Positions 10,987 through 22,848 of a stretch of 64,000 bases of DNA are shown in pieces; positions within the stretch are counted from its first letter, which is position 1; each line of letters opens with the position of its first letter. Source of the stretch: Pohlia nutans (lineage: Eukaryota; Streptophyta; Bryopsida; Bryales; Mniaceae); the NCBI GenBank assembly GCA_022496805.1, contig CM040091.1:24294336-24358335 (forward strand), given 5' to 3'. The notes beneath the pieces were generated by a model. That model searched no databases, had not been told where the DNA came from, and worked only from the letters and a program-made list of their open reading frames with translations. The translations under genes and the position numbers were made by a program.

Positions 10987-12551
10987 ACACTTTAGTGACT
11001 AGCTACAACAATTACAAAAAGAACACTTTGAAGAATCGTATAAAATTCTATTTTATTTAAATACGTATTGAAAAACTATGATAAATCGATTTATCTCCAA
11101 TTTGTATAAAAAGATACTTGGAAAAATAATGTGTTTTAAAATGTGAGAAATTGATGAGGATTGAGGTTTGTGGATGTCCATTTATGACCATTTTCAATCA
11201 ATCGTATTCGATATTTCGAACTTATTACTAATTCTCTTAAATTTTAAACCGCCCCCCATAGTCTTAAAATCCTCAATCCTAGTACGTGGCTTTTAATTTA
11301 AGGACATTCTCGATATTTCGGTGAGTCCAAAACATATGAGCTTTGTTTCTATAGATGACTAACTTGATGACAAAGTGAATTAGCATAGGATGCCAAGTCT
11401 TTAAAATACAACCTACAGGCAATAAGTCATTGTAGTAAACACATGTGAGGCCATGTGCCGTTGGCCAAGAGTTTGTCATTATTTATTCATTAATTTGTTT
11501 ATTTTTTAATTTTTTGAACGGGAAACCCGTTACCACAACTAATAGAAGTATTATTAATAGTGCATGTAAGTCCAATTCAAGTAGTAGTAGGTGTCTCGTT
11601 CTGTTGCCACAACCAATAGAAGTATCATAAACACTCCTTGTGAGCACATCCAAATTGTATAGAAGTAGTAGTAGATATCTAAGTCTAATTCAGAAGACGT
11701 AATAGTAGGTATCTCTAAGTCCCTGTCCCGTTGCTACAACTAACAGAACTATCGGTAATACTACTAGTCATCATATCTAAGTGGAGTAGAACATTAGAGG
11801 ATATTTGAGCTCTAAGGAGGGCCCTTAAGGATTGACAGAGAACGCCATTTAATTGATGTAGGCTTAGCCTAGGCCAGTACCTATAGATCCGTCTCTATCT
11901 TGTATGAAGGACCAGACTACCCGACAATGAGCCCTGGAGCTGAAGAATGGTTTTATATTCCTGAAGTATGATTTTATATTTGAAGAGTGTCAGAGGCGGG
12001 TACTCTTGTTTGATGTCATGCTCATCACTGAGGGTTGATAGAAATTATTTTTTATTTGTGGGGTTGAAACCCATGCTTAGCTCCAGCAATTACAACTAAA
12101 GCAGAAGCACCCAAAATTGTCAGGGACCAATTCCAGTCATGTATGCAAGCACCTGTTTCAATTTCAGGAGCTCCAAATCAAATTACTAGAACTATTAATT
12201 GTAGCAGTTTGGTGATCAATTATGAATACCAAGTTAGCAAAGTGATTGGACTAGAAATGAAGACAAGTATTGGCTTCCCTACTAACATCAATAGTGGTCT
12301 ATGCAGATTAAGTTTGAAAATTCAGAACAAAATCATACACTGTGACAGAATTAAATAAAATTTTAATTTTGTTCTTAAACCCAAAGTTTTATGTACTACT
12401 ATTTTTAATCATTGGAAACCGTCGATCTACATGGGTTGAAATGCTTAAATTGATAGATATTAGCTTGGCTTGGATGTCTTTTCCGGAACTTAAACAAATG
12501 TGCCAGCAGTTGGTTGAGTTTGCAGGTTGTGGTTGTGAATCATCCCACGAA
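10987..12551. other. AT-rich intergenic DNA
   Basis: No gene is supported. From 11525 to 11770 there are three or four degenerate units containing CCACAACTAATAGAAGTAT and TAGTAGTAG(G/A)TATCT, with a spacing of about 80-110 bases. Short plus-strand frames near 12143-12572 have no recognisable domain. Confidence 0.5.
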
Positions 12552-12987
12552 TTAGTCTCGGCAGTTCCATAAATTCAACATTGGCTTACAATATATTTTG
12601 TAATCCAAGTCCATATAATTTGGACATAATTTACATCTTCTCCCGTCTTCATTAAAATTTTCAAAGCAATTATTACAGATTTTATGACAATCATGTATAA
12701 TTGTACCTTTGGGTAGGTCAACATCTTCACCCTTAAATAACTTTCTAAAAATTTGATTTTTTAATGTGAATTCACAAAGCAATACATACATTTTTGAATG
12801 ACATTCTCGCTTCCGATGAGCAAAATAAGTGCACCCAACATATCCAATGTTTGTCAAACGTTAATTCATATAGATTCTCATTCTCTAAAAGTCTTCTCCC
12901 TTCCACTTTGGTATACTCACATGGTTTTTCATACGTGTGTCTTAGATTTTTTGATTTTTTTCTTTTAGGGTTCGATGAAGATGCCAT
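12552..12987 (-). pseudogene. Small Cys-rich ORF pair, probably a broken gene or two exons
   Basis: The frame starting at 12987 (MASSSNPKRKKSKN...) encodes a basic N-terminus and a segment with YTKVEGRRLLENENLYELTF. From 12857 a second frame of the same strand continues with CHKICNNCFENF and GRRCKLCP, a zinc-binding-like CxxC...CxxC arrangement. The frames overlap by about 85 bases, so a single frameshift, or an unseen intron, would join them into a protein of about 140 residues. The pattern resembles half of a RING-type finger, but too few Cys/His are visible to claim one. Function unknown. Confidence 0.3.
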
Positions 12988-13015
12988 TGTAGTTAGAACT
13001 TTTAGTCTAGTATAG

Positions 13016-14760
13016 GATTATTTAATTCTAAAATTTGTAAACAAATTAAAACATTTTGCAAATTAAAAAGACTAAAAGAGTAGAATTGCATGCACAAAGT
13101 TCAAAAAGTATCAAAAAGTTCAAAAGAGAGTAATAGAAATGGTAGAAAAGTAACAAAGTAAAGTAAGAAAAGCAAAAGCAAAAGTCAAGAAAAAGGAGAC
13201 AAAGGATTTGAAAGGTGGAGCTCACCACGTGTCGTTTGGAGGTATGTTGAAGCAGTTGGGCGGTTTTTCTCCTCCCGCTTGTACTTAAGCGGTTGGAAAA
13301 AACTGCTTTGTAGCAGTTGGCTCGTCGTCTTCATTGTTCCTCATGAAAACCAATTTTCTATTCAATAGAAATTCTGCTCATCTTTTGAATGTATTGTGTA
13401 ATTGGGTTGTATGAGTGTCGAAGTTTTCGCAAAGAGCGGAGTCTGAGCCTGAGGTTTCACAGAGAGCGAAGAGTGTGAGAGACGGCGGAGTGTGAGTACT
13501 GTACGAGTGCTTGAATGTCGCGAAGTTTTCTGTGAGTGTCGGAGGTTTCACAGAGAGCAGTGACGAGTTGTGTGTGAGCGTCGGGTCCCAGTTACTTAGA
13601 GCACCGGAATCGATCAAAGCGACTGTGAGCGACTGTGATTGTGTGTGAGCCGTGGGAGTGACAGTGCCGATGTTCTCTCTGTTCTGAGAGCTCAGAGTGA
13701 ATGGAGCGAAGATGTGAGTACTGGGTATTTTTGTGACTCACGGAAGTACTGGAATTTGTTTTTGTGAGCGCTGGCTGAGGGTTTGTGAGTGCCGAGGTGT
13801 GTGAGCGGTGCTAGGGTACAAGTGCGGAGGAGCGATAGCTTTGCTGAGAGTACTGGAGTTGTGAGTGCAAGGCTCTTCGTAAGCTGCGAGCGGCGGCCGA
13901 GAGTGCGAAGAGGACGCTACCGTCAACGACGCAGACGACGATCACGAGGGCCCGGTTTGAGGGAGCAAGATTCTTTTCCGAATTTCCGAGCTCTTCGGCT
14001 TACTAGCTGTGATGGAGTTACTACTGGTAGCTCACTGTCCAAGTTTGAAGAAGTTGAAGCTAAACAGAGAGATTACTCTGGAGCAGTTGTAGAAGATTCT
14101 GCTGCGCGCGCCGCAGCTCGTGGAACTCGGCACCGGGATTTACAACCAAAAGCTCTCCTGGAGTCAACTGCAATAGCTGCAAGCCTCTCTTGTTCGGTGT
14201 TCAAGACTACGTGGGTGATCAAGGTTTATTATATTTCTTTCCGTGTTTGTGAATGCCATGAATTCTAAGAAGTAGATTTGGTTAGTGATTGGGTAACAAA
14301 TTGCTGAGAGTTTGATCGTGGAGGACCGTGTATTTAGAAAAACTAATAGTTTGGGTGTGGATAATTTGCCTATGTTGTTGGCCTCAACGTCAGTCTGGAT
14401 TTCTTAGGAAGGCGCATCTATTCTCGTAGAATAGAGTCTGTAGTTTTGGATTGTCCACAGTATGGGCTGCACTGGTCGTAGCGTCGAGCGGCTGTTTTAC
14501 GACTTGGTTGACAATACTTGTGGTGGATAGTATTGTGTGGGATATTTTAGGGTTTGAGCTCGTACGTTGGTGATTGTACCGTAGCTGTTTTTTTCTTTTG
14601 TGTGAGTGGTAAGTGAGTGTATTTGTGTGAGACATTCACACAATTTTTGCAATATAAGCAGGTGTTAGTTTTTAGAGAAGAATGAGAGATTGATAATCTC
14701 ACTGTAATCCTTGCAAAAGGAATTTATAAAGTTGTGGTGTGTGTCATGGTGAAATTTGGG
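13016..14760 (+). other. Possibly transcribed GC-richer tract of unknown nature
   Basis: From 13230 the composition shifts to G-rich, with repeated GTGAG, TTTCACAGAGAGCG and GTGTGAG units (13400-13800). An open frame at 13789-14268 (159 aa) is very Arg/Ala-rich with no motif and no conserved look. The tail near 14680-14740 (GATTGATAATCTCACTGTAATCC) resembles the R/U5 end of a plant LTR. It may be an old LTR remnant; unresolved. Confidence 0.25.
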
Positions 14761-17380
14761 AGGCATTGTGGAAAGTTTTTATCAAAACTGCGCATTTTTT
14801 TGTGTTTTCGATTCAAGTTTTGAATACCTAAAAGGAAAAATTGGACTTTGTGTTGAGCTAATGGAATGCAATATTTGCATCATTAATTCCATTCAAACTT
14901 TCAAATTTGGAAAATAATCAAAATTGACTATTTTATGGCAATTCGAAATAGGCTGTTTATAACGGAAATCCATTTATTTTTGAATGTGATGAAATTCATA
15001 GTATTATAATTCAAATTCATGAGTGTCATGATTCAAGAGTAAATTCAAATACTTACAAAACAAAACTCATTAATGATTGCATTCTTTCAAAGGAAACCTA
15101 AATTCCAAATGAATACATAAATTCATAACAAAGATAGAATAGAGTAAATAAAATATAATATAATTTTATAGAAACTAAAGTTAAATCTAATTTTATGGCA
15201 GATGCATGAGATTAGACTTAATTTTTGACTTTTTAAAGTTTAAAATAAAGTAACTTTAGAAGTAACTTTTAAAGTTAAAAGTCGAATATAAAAGTTAACT
15301 TAAGTCTTTAAAGTAGAAAGTTAAAGTATAACTTTTATAAAGTAAAAGTAAAATGAAACCTCATTTTCATGGCGAATGCATGATTTGAGTTTTGATTTTA
15401 TCTTTTCTAAAAAGTTTAGCAATAACTTTTAGAATAAAGTTTGGGAATAGAATAGAAGGAATAGGGAGAAATGGAACAAAAATAGTTATTAGTTTCTGTG
15501 GGTTGTATGTAGGATCTAATTATTGTGTACATTGGACAATTTGACCCAAAGAATAAATAAGCTACAAGAGGCACAATCTTGGTAATAATTCTTTAGTTCA
15601 ACATTCTTTGCACAACTGCCAAACAAATTGTCCACTGCAAAGACTATTTGTCCAGACCATTTGACCTAGAATACTGACAATTGCTAGGCATATTGCATTA
15701 GTTGCAAAGATAGGCTCAAAAGAGCACTTACAAGACTATTTGACCACCACATAAATATAAGATAAAGGAATTAAATATATATATATATATATAAAATATT
15801 ATCTTGGCATTTTGATTAAGTGATAGTTCATACATTGCATGACAAATTGACCAAACCTGACACATTGTCCAGACTATTTGTCCACCTTTTAGAACACTAT
15901 ATAGGACTGAGACTCATTGTGTCACAGCAATTGGTAAAAGACTGGCAACCAAATTGTTTACCCTGGGTATAAGAGTGTTTTTGATATTCTTTTAATCTAA
16001 ATTCTATTTTGATAACTAACTTTAGTCACAATACGATAGACTGAGTACTAGACCTTATCGCCTATATTTTGAACCCCTATACTATTTGTTCCTAGGTTTT
16101 GGAAGTGACCAAACTAGGCTAACAGCCATCACGCCTAAAAACACCAAAAACACAAAACAAGAAAATATATATATTCAAAGGTAATAGCTGTACAAATGCT
16201 TTAAATGCCTGTACTATAAGGCAATTCATGCATTAATATATATATTTAATCAAAGTAAAAGTAATATATAATAAAGTAAAAGCAATACATTTTTCTTTTA
16301 CACATAAAGTAAATGGAGTTCAATATCATACAATTTGAATGATTGAACATTTTGGATGAATTTAGGAACCAACATGTAAGTTCAATGTTTCATTGTCTCA
16401 TGCAAGACTAAATCTTCCCTAACTCACACACGTAGAGCCCTAAATTCCGGAGGATTTTTATAGAGTTTGTATACCACATAAGACACATTCCGGTACAGTT
16501 TTCTGAGCATTGGACACTTTTACAATTTGTTACAATTTTTAGATTGTTTCAACTCTCAAACTCCAAAAAAATAAAAAAAGGTTGTGTGGTGTCCAATCAT
16601 TTATGTTAATGTATCCATTTAGTACTATTGTAAGATTTGGAATGATTTGGATGATTTTCTGAGTCAACGTGTGAGAGTTAGGGAAGATTTAGTAGGTTGT
16701 GACTAATGTGACTAATGCCCAATTAATCACATTAGTCACAACCTACTAAATCTTCCCTAACTCACACACATAGAGCCCTAAATTATTTGAAAGTCAACTA
16801 CAAATTATAACATAACATCAAGGAACGCCCCATACTCTGTACCGCTAATAAATTTTCCAAGATTCTCAAATACTATTATAACATACTAAATTAATTTTGA
16901 AAATGCGAAAGTTAAAATTGTGAGGGGGTCCACGTCTGAATATATGATAGTATCACGATGAAGACAAAGGAGAGAAGGAGAAGGCATTGCGGAATGAAAC
17001 GAAAACACTTCAAACCCTAGGTAGTAGCTCCAATAACATCCTGTACAGTTTTCCAGCTATCCAAATTTTCCTTGGTTCTTGTACTAGTTGACATCTACTT
17101 GTACGATATGGATCTTCAAAATAAGATATTGTGACTTTTGTTTAAATGAAAAAATTGGTTTTTGTCGAGTTTCATTCTAAGTTCTAAAAGCGAGACCTGA
17201 GCATTGATGTTCCAATATAAGTAGAATCAAATAATGGAAATGATACCATCTTATAGTGCATATTATTCCAAATTCGTTCTAAATTTTTTGAATAATGTTT
17301 TTGTTATTTGAGGAATTTAAAGTGATTTTTTTAAATAAAAAATATGATAAATCCAATGGTACAGATGTGTATATTTTAGT
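14761..17380. other. AT-rich intergenic DNA with simple repeats
   Basis: No genes were seen. It contains a stretch rich in AAAGTTAAAAGT-type units (15215-15345), an (AT)n microsatellite at about 15774-15793 and the hairpin annotated at 16669-16767. Confidence 0.6.
16669..16767. repeat. Long hairpin, arms of about 41-43 bp
   Basis: The left arm 16669-16711 and the right arm 16727-16767 are exact inverted complements except for a 2-bp AG insertion in the left arm; the loop is 15 bp. A partial direct copy of the right arm (ACTAAATCTTCCCTAACTCA) also occurs at 16407. It may be an inverted-repeat element remnant or a source of hairpin RNA. Confidence 0.8.
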
Positions 17381-18299
17381 TTTTTTTCTCCCCCGAATAG
17401 CCCGGGCAACTCAGGTAGCCCGGCCAAAAAATTTGGCCCTGCCCGTCCTCCCTCCCAGCGTTCGTTTCTGGAGTTCCGAGACCTTGTCCCGCAGAGCCGC
17501 AGTATAAGCGTAGGCAACGTTTTCTTCTTCCACCATTTCACAAACTGTTATACTGCTAGGTCGTTCTCGTCTGGGCTTACGGTGGAGGAGGCGCAAGCTT
17601 CAAGTGTGTGCTTACAGTGAAGCGAGGAAGCAGTGCTACAGTGTGTGCTTCCGGTGGAGGAGGCGTAGTTTTCCAAGGTTTAGAATTTCCAGGGTTGTGT
17701 TTTCTGCGAGTGTGTGCGTGCAGTGGAGCGTCTGGACGACATCAGCTTCAAAGTGGACATTTTAGGTATTTAGACACCCTAAACTTCATATTTGCTGCAA
17801 ACTTTTTGATTGCCGTGCGATTGACGTGGTCCCTGTTCATGGTGGTGCAAAGGGGGATGCTATTCTTTGCATGAGGAGGTTAACTTTGGGGTTTAGGTCT
17901 GACTGGCTATTCTCGCCAGTAGTCATATGCTTCTTTACTGCGAACTTTTGGACGTGGTACAGCTAGGGTTTTTGAATTTTTTTGACGTGGTACAGCTAGG
18001 GTTTCTGGTGTAGTCACGGAGATGTTTTGGAAATCTGAGATCAGAAGGTCTGATGTTTTTGATTCAATAAAAGACCTTTTGCTGCACTGAAAAAACATCA
18101 GCCATCTGGAAATTGAGTGTAGTGAACTCATAACTGCGGATTAGCAGTCCTTGTGGTCGTTGAGGTCGAATTCGTTTATCTTTTACGTATGGCAGTATTT
18201 CTTTTCAAGTTATATTTCTTTGCATTAAATAGGAGAGCATGTACACGAAGCCGTATAGTTTGAGTATAGCATTGTTTAAGACCAGTGCGGATGTACACA
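17381..18299 (+). other. GC-richer tract without a recognisable gene
   Basis: From 17395 to 17770 the sequence is GC-rich with a TAGCCCGGGC/TAGCCCGGCC pair and a three-fold TGTGTGCTTACAGTG/CGGTGGAGGAGGCG unit. A short duplication of GACGTGGTACAGCTAGGGTTT lies at about 17951 and 17980. Open frames (for example 17608-17874) carry no motif. It may be a promoter or 5' flank of the truncated element B, which starts at or before 18300. Confidence 0.3.
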
Positions 18300-18869
18300 C
18301 AAGAGGGCTAGAAGTTTGGTAGCCAATGGTTAATTGACCACTGGAAGGGTGATTTAATTACGAGTGGAACTCGCTTCCAAGCTTTAGCATTCAGAGTGTA
18401 GTTTGACAACCACTCGTCAAATGACCGCTGGAATGGTGTCTTGTTGACAATTCCAAGCTTTAGCATTAAGAGTAGTTTGACAACCGCTCGTCAAATTGAG
18501 TTTGACAACCATTTTAAACTTTAGCATTAAGACTGTATGTTGTTGTCGGGCGCATCACAGATGCATGCGTAGTGAGGGTAATAGCAGCGCAAAAGAACTA
18601 GACAACATGCACTTGATTTGTAGAAATAGTACGAAATAATACTCATATAAGAAATGAGGCAGATATGGCAACATGAAGAATTGCAAGATGACATAGAATT
18701 GCAGATTAGAAGCGTGTTTACTTTTTGGCAATTTCGTTGGATATAGGCTGAACGTACTAATGTAGTATTGGAGACTCTCATGCCAGCCCTCACGTTTTCA
18801 TAAATGCATGGACTGCAAGACGACGGTGTAAGCAGAGGCATGGAATTCAAATGCTACCAGTGGTCAATT
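18300..18869. mobile_element. Element B, left part (interrupted by element A)
   Basis: This is assigned to element B by its palindrome: a diverged full copy at 18323-18344 and the left half of another at 18857-18869, whose right half resumes at 40517. Repeats of TTTAGCATTAAGA(G/C) and TTTGACAACC(A/G)CTCGTCAAAT occur at 18383-18540. No coding sequence and no terminal repeat of B were found, so the left end of B is undefined and its transposase, if any, is missing. Confidence 0.6.
18866..18869. repeat. Target-site duplication of element A (left)
   Basis: AATT directly precedes the left terminal repeat and recurs at 40517-40520 directly after the right one. Removing element A and one AATT restores an uninterrupted element B palindrome (CCAGTGGTC-AATT-GACCAGTG). 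Confidence 0.8.
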
Positions 18870-18896
18870 AAGGCCTTATTCGTTAAAATGAGACAA
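18870..18896 (+). repeat. Element A left terminal inverted repeat
   Basis: 27 bases, identical to the reverse complement of 40490-40516. A sub-terminal inverted copy of its inner part (TCTCATTTTAA) follows at about 18904-18914. Confidence 0.9.
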
Positions 18897-19204
18897 GTTG
18901 TAGTCTCATTTTAATCTTGTCTATATTTAGACGAGAGGAAGGATTCATTAAATTGAGACATTTCAATAAATTGAGACTTTTAAATGCCAAAACACATTTG
19001 AAATTACTATTTTTAGATTCATGGAGTAGGATGCCACAACAATGAACCTTTGAATTATTCCATCTCATTCGAACCTCCATAAAACACAAATACAAAGTAA
19101 TAAATACCATTGCCATACAATAAGCCGGATCTATCCTTCTACATAAAAGAAGTATAAAAAATAATCAGACAATACCAACAGACGTAGTACATTAAAAGAG
19201 GGGG

Positions 19205-19435
19205 GGTAGTGGTGAAAACCACTGCTAGCCACTCTTTCAAATCACTAGTTTAGCTTGTCTCAGGGGATAGGTGGGGCCGGTTGGTTGGTACAACTTTCCT
19301 GCCATAATAACTCACTAGCAGCACCAAGCCATGTGTATCACGCCACTGCTCAAACGAGCCCAATAGGTTTCGAACCCAGACCACATAACTGTGATACAAC
19401 GCTCTTCACCAACCAACCAAAGAACTCATGACTTG
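19205..19435 (-). repeat. tRNA-related (SINE-like) repeat
   Basis: On the minus strand a region starting about 19432 has an A-box-like TTGGTTGGTGAAG and, about 45 bases later, a B-box GGTTCGAAACC (19366-19377 on the plus strand), as in RNA polymerase III promoters of tRNA-derived SINEs. An inverted GGTTGGTTGGT pair brackets it (19277, 19413). There is no clear A-rich tail or target duplication. A decayed tRNA-derived sequence is equally possible. Confidence 0.4.
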
Positions 19436-19868
19436 GCGATAAAAACGTTCACTAAACATACCTTTATACAAAAAAGAATACATCCATCATTACTTTGGTA
19501 CTATTACTGTTACTTTGTTTTGGTTACTATAGTGTCCATCCTCGAAAGGGGAGAGTAGTATTGTTCCAATGTCCCTTTGAATGTCCGGTGGGCATCAGGT
19601 CTTTGACATTATGAACGGACACTCTATTCGCGCCGGCCCATTTTTTGGGTTGGTGTTTCTATCTAATCAACAATCAATACATTGCCAAACTGTTTCAATA
19701 AAATCGATAAAGTATATATATTTAAACACCTGAAAATAAGTAAATGCGAAGTGCATTCATCGCCACACCGTACAAATAAGACATCTTACGTACGTATCAA
19801 CCATTCATCCATCTCAAAAGTCTTGGCCACACCCTAGAACGAGGACAATTACTATACCTATGAATTAC

Positions 19869-22722
19869 TCATCCCTCCGAAATAGATGTGTCATCCCCGG
19901 AGTCAACCGTAAAAGCTTCCACAGATGCCTTGATGATGTCAATTTGTGGCTTTGGAATTGCAACCCTCGGATCAGAAGTTCCTACTCGCATTCGTGGCTT
20001 CCAAGCAGTCATGATACAGTCCGTGCTAGACCACGTTGGGTTTAGGGCTCGATCTTCGCGCCAAACATTGCCCTTTTTTGTGTCCCATCCATCATATGTT
20101 TCCATATTGATGTGTCGCTCTGAAGCAGACGTCCAATATTGAATTTGGATCATATGCAAATGACCTGGATCCGGACTTGGGTTTGTTATTGCTCTAGCAA
20201 GCCAGAATGGCCTTGCGTCACCGTCAGCAGGACGGACTGCAACAAAGTATCCTGCAAACGTATCGCGATTGACACGGAATGAAGCGCGTGGACGATCACG
20301 TTTACGTCCAACAAATGGTGCATCCTCAGCATCCTCTTCTTGCAATGGGCTGTCCCTCCGCATCCGATCAGACTCGTCATGAGTGATCCTTGAACCCGGC
20401 CAAAATCCTTGTTGTAATCTTTCACGTGGCTCCAGTGCAACATCGAGAGCAGTTCTAACACCTTTCCAATAATCTTTTAAAGGATCATTCTTCCGTCTAA
20501 ATTCTCCGGAGAGATCATCCTCTGCCATTCCGTTCCAGTGTGCAATAAACCCATCCAAACCTCTCTTAATCTCATCAAGTGAACGCATCTTTTGGGGAAC
20601 TAGAGGAAGGGGATCACCGCTAGGAACTCTTGGACGCCCGTCTTCAGTTTCAGACCACAAGCGAATTCCGTTGCCATGTTCTGGCAACCAGGTCTTGTCC
20701 GTACACAAATTCTTGTACTCCATCAAAGGCCATCCACTAGAATCCATATAGAACTTGAATTGTTGGGATTTGGAATGACCCGATAAGAAGTCGTCGCCTG
20801 AGCCTAAATAACCATCAACGAAACTCTTGAAATCAGGAACCTCCTCAATAAAATGTGGAATCACAGTGTGTGCTTCACACTCTATGAAGGATTTCATGAG
20901 TCTTGGAACTGTCGGATAGTTATTAGTCTTCAACCTCTCACTCCATTGGCCGAACATGGCATCAATGTCTTCGTGCGTGTATCCCACTATGAGGAAGTTG
21001 ATGTACACTTTGCGGAAAATGCCTTTGTATACCAGGAGTGAACAAAAGGCAAAGACCCATCTTTTCTTATTGTCTCCTGAAGCATTATCCAACTGCAACA
21101 CCAGTACTGGCGGCAAAGATTGCGCCAAGACCAAAACCTCTGGTAGGGGAAGAAGGAAGTCCAAGCAAGACTCCAAACCCTGTAGAACCGCCTTAGTTAA
21201 TGGTGATTGCGTATCCTCCTCCGAGAACAGCTTACGGGAGGAATTCCTCGGTGGTTCTTCAAGATCACGCAAAAGCTTTGCAATTGACCCAATGGTATGG
21301 TTGGAATTTGTAGGAAAGATGTCAAGGCCATAGTGCGCATATCGAACATCTCCATGTCCGTGAGCGATCATTCCCGTAACAGCTACAGGCATCCTCATGA
21401 AAGAGTCAGTAGCTTTGGTCTTGTGCGAAAAGTGTGGGGACGCCGTCTTGGAGTGATCCATTTTATCATGAATGATGGTTAGCATCCTATCAGGGTCATT
21501 TTCGGAAAGGGTACGATTGAAATAGTAAAGTTCCCTATGTGCCCTCTGGGCTCTGAGGTGGTTATCTAATGCCAAGTTCCACTTCTCTTGTGCATATGAT
21601 AGCGGAGTGCACGCGCTCCGCAACTGCTTGTATTTATCACACAAACCACATCGAGAGAAACTATCTCCACGAGCCTTTGGAGCGTATTCTGGAAAAGAAG
21701 CACGCCGAATGTTGCTCAAGCAAGTTGAAGAAATTGGCTGCAAATCAAAAGCAGCATTTGCCTCATTGATGTGTTTCAACTGGTCACTCCAACGAAAAGC
21801 AGACGGCAAAACCATTGCCGGGACCTTCTCGCCTGAAGGGAGCGTTCTGGATTTGTGAGGCATTTTGTCAGCGTCAGAGACTATTAGCGTTCGAAGTGTG
21901 GCAGTAGCTTGGACTGTATGTAGCCGCGGCCTCTTCAACCCCACATTCCCATGCACCTCAGCTTGTTTCCCGCATTTGGCCATATCTCTGTACCTATAAA
22001 AGGTAGCCTTTGAAATCCCGTGAATGGTCCACCAGGCCGTGGGACAAACTTCCCTACCTTTCAAGGTTATCCACTCCTTGCCAGGGACATCTTTGTGGAT
22101 CTGCCTATGCTTCTCAAGAAGACACTTCTTCCGAGCATATACTCCATCGTTCACGTGTAGTTGAGTGCGAATGACTTGGATCTGCCCGTGCGGAAAGGGC
22201 TGCAAGCAATTTCTCTCGCAACATGTGAGGATGGAGACTGCAGTGATTGCTTCGGGAGCTAAGAGAGCCTCTTTCTTGGGGGAGGCGGCAGTCTCCACTC
22301 TCTCACGAAAGGTGTCATAGGAACGTACGCCTTCCCGACCTCTACGATCAAGAGCTTTCATGGCCACCCTATACTTATACGTCTAGTCATGGTCATAGAG
22401 ACTAACGCCATCTAGAATGACATGTCTTATGTCCCAGGAGAGAATGGACCACATCCATCCGGACGGAACTTCATCCTCGCATAAAGACTCCGCAATTTGG
22501 ACGGCAACTCGATCATCACCAAGAGGCTTGTCGTCGTTGTCGAGAACGACAGTCGGATCAACGTTCTGGCACAATGCTTTGGCGACGTCAAAACCTTCAT
22601 TGTTGCGTAGAATGACTGCTTTAAAATACCATTTCGAACGAGGAATCCCGTCGCATACAACGACGTCCGAAGGTAATACAGACACATGCTTAGCGAATTC
22701 AGTAGGTTCATGAGCATCAATT
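19869..22722 (-). pseudogene. DDE-like transposase (DUF7869-type), one in-frame TAG
   Basis: This encodes about 950 residues. The exon begins after a splice acceptor at 22722 (TTTTTGCAG on the minus strand) and runs to the stop at 19869, with one TAG at 22385-22383; the downstream open frame alone is about 830 residues, its first ATG at 22361. Visible order: CCERNC zinc-like cluster and a helix-turn-helix-like STYR-type stretch (ISKATFYRYRDMAKCGK); CGLCDKYKQLR; then an RNase H-like core with IHDKMDH, VLQLDNASGDNKKRWV and VGYTHEDIDAMFGQW, which I read as the three acidic catalytic blocks. The C-terminus (PFWLARAI...IQIQYWTS...YDGWDT) looks like a small chromatin-reader barrel. The core matches my memory of DUF7869 proteins. 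It is the only transposase candidate for element A. Upstream exons are not resolved. Confidence 0.7.
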
Positions 22723-22848
22723 CTGCAAAAAGAAAACCTTTGTCAGTACAGGTGAGCGAGAACCAGTTGTGCGGAAATCTAATAACTATGTGTTTCTTCA
22801 AATTCCGCCGGGCGTGATAACCATATCTCCAGAGACACCGAAGCACCT

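Noticed and set aside
13789..14268. 159-codon plus-strand frame, Arg/Ala-rich
   Set aside because: It has no motif, low-complexity composition and lies in a GTGAG-rich tract; it looks like a chance frame in GC-rich DNA.
17915..17932. An 18-base string, GCCAGTAGTCATATGCTT, that equals (from memory) the start region of plant 18S rRNA
   Set aside because: The match does not extend on either side, and its first half (GCCAGTAGTCA) also resembles the element B palindrome arm, so it is not evidence for an rRNA gene.
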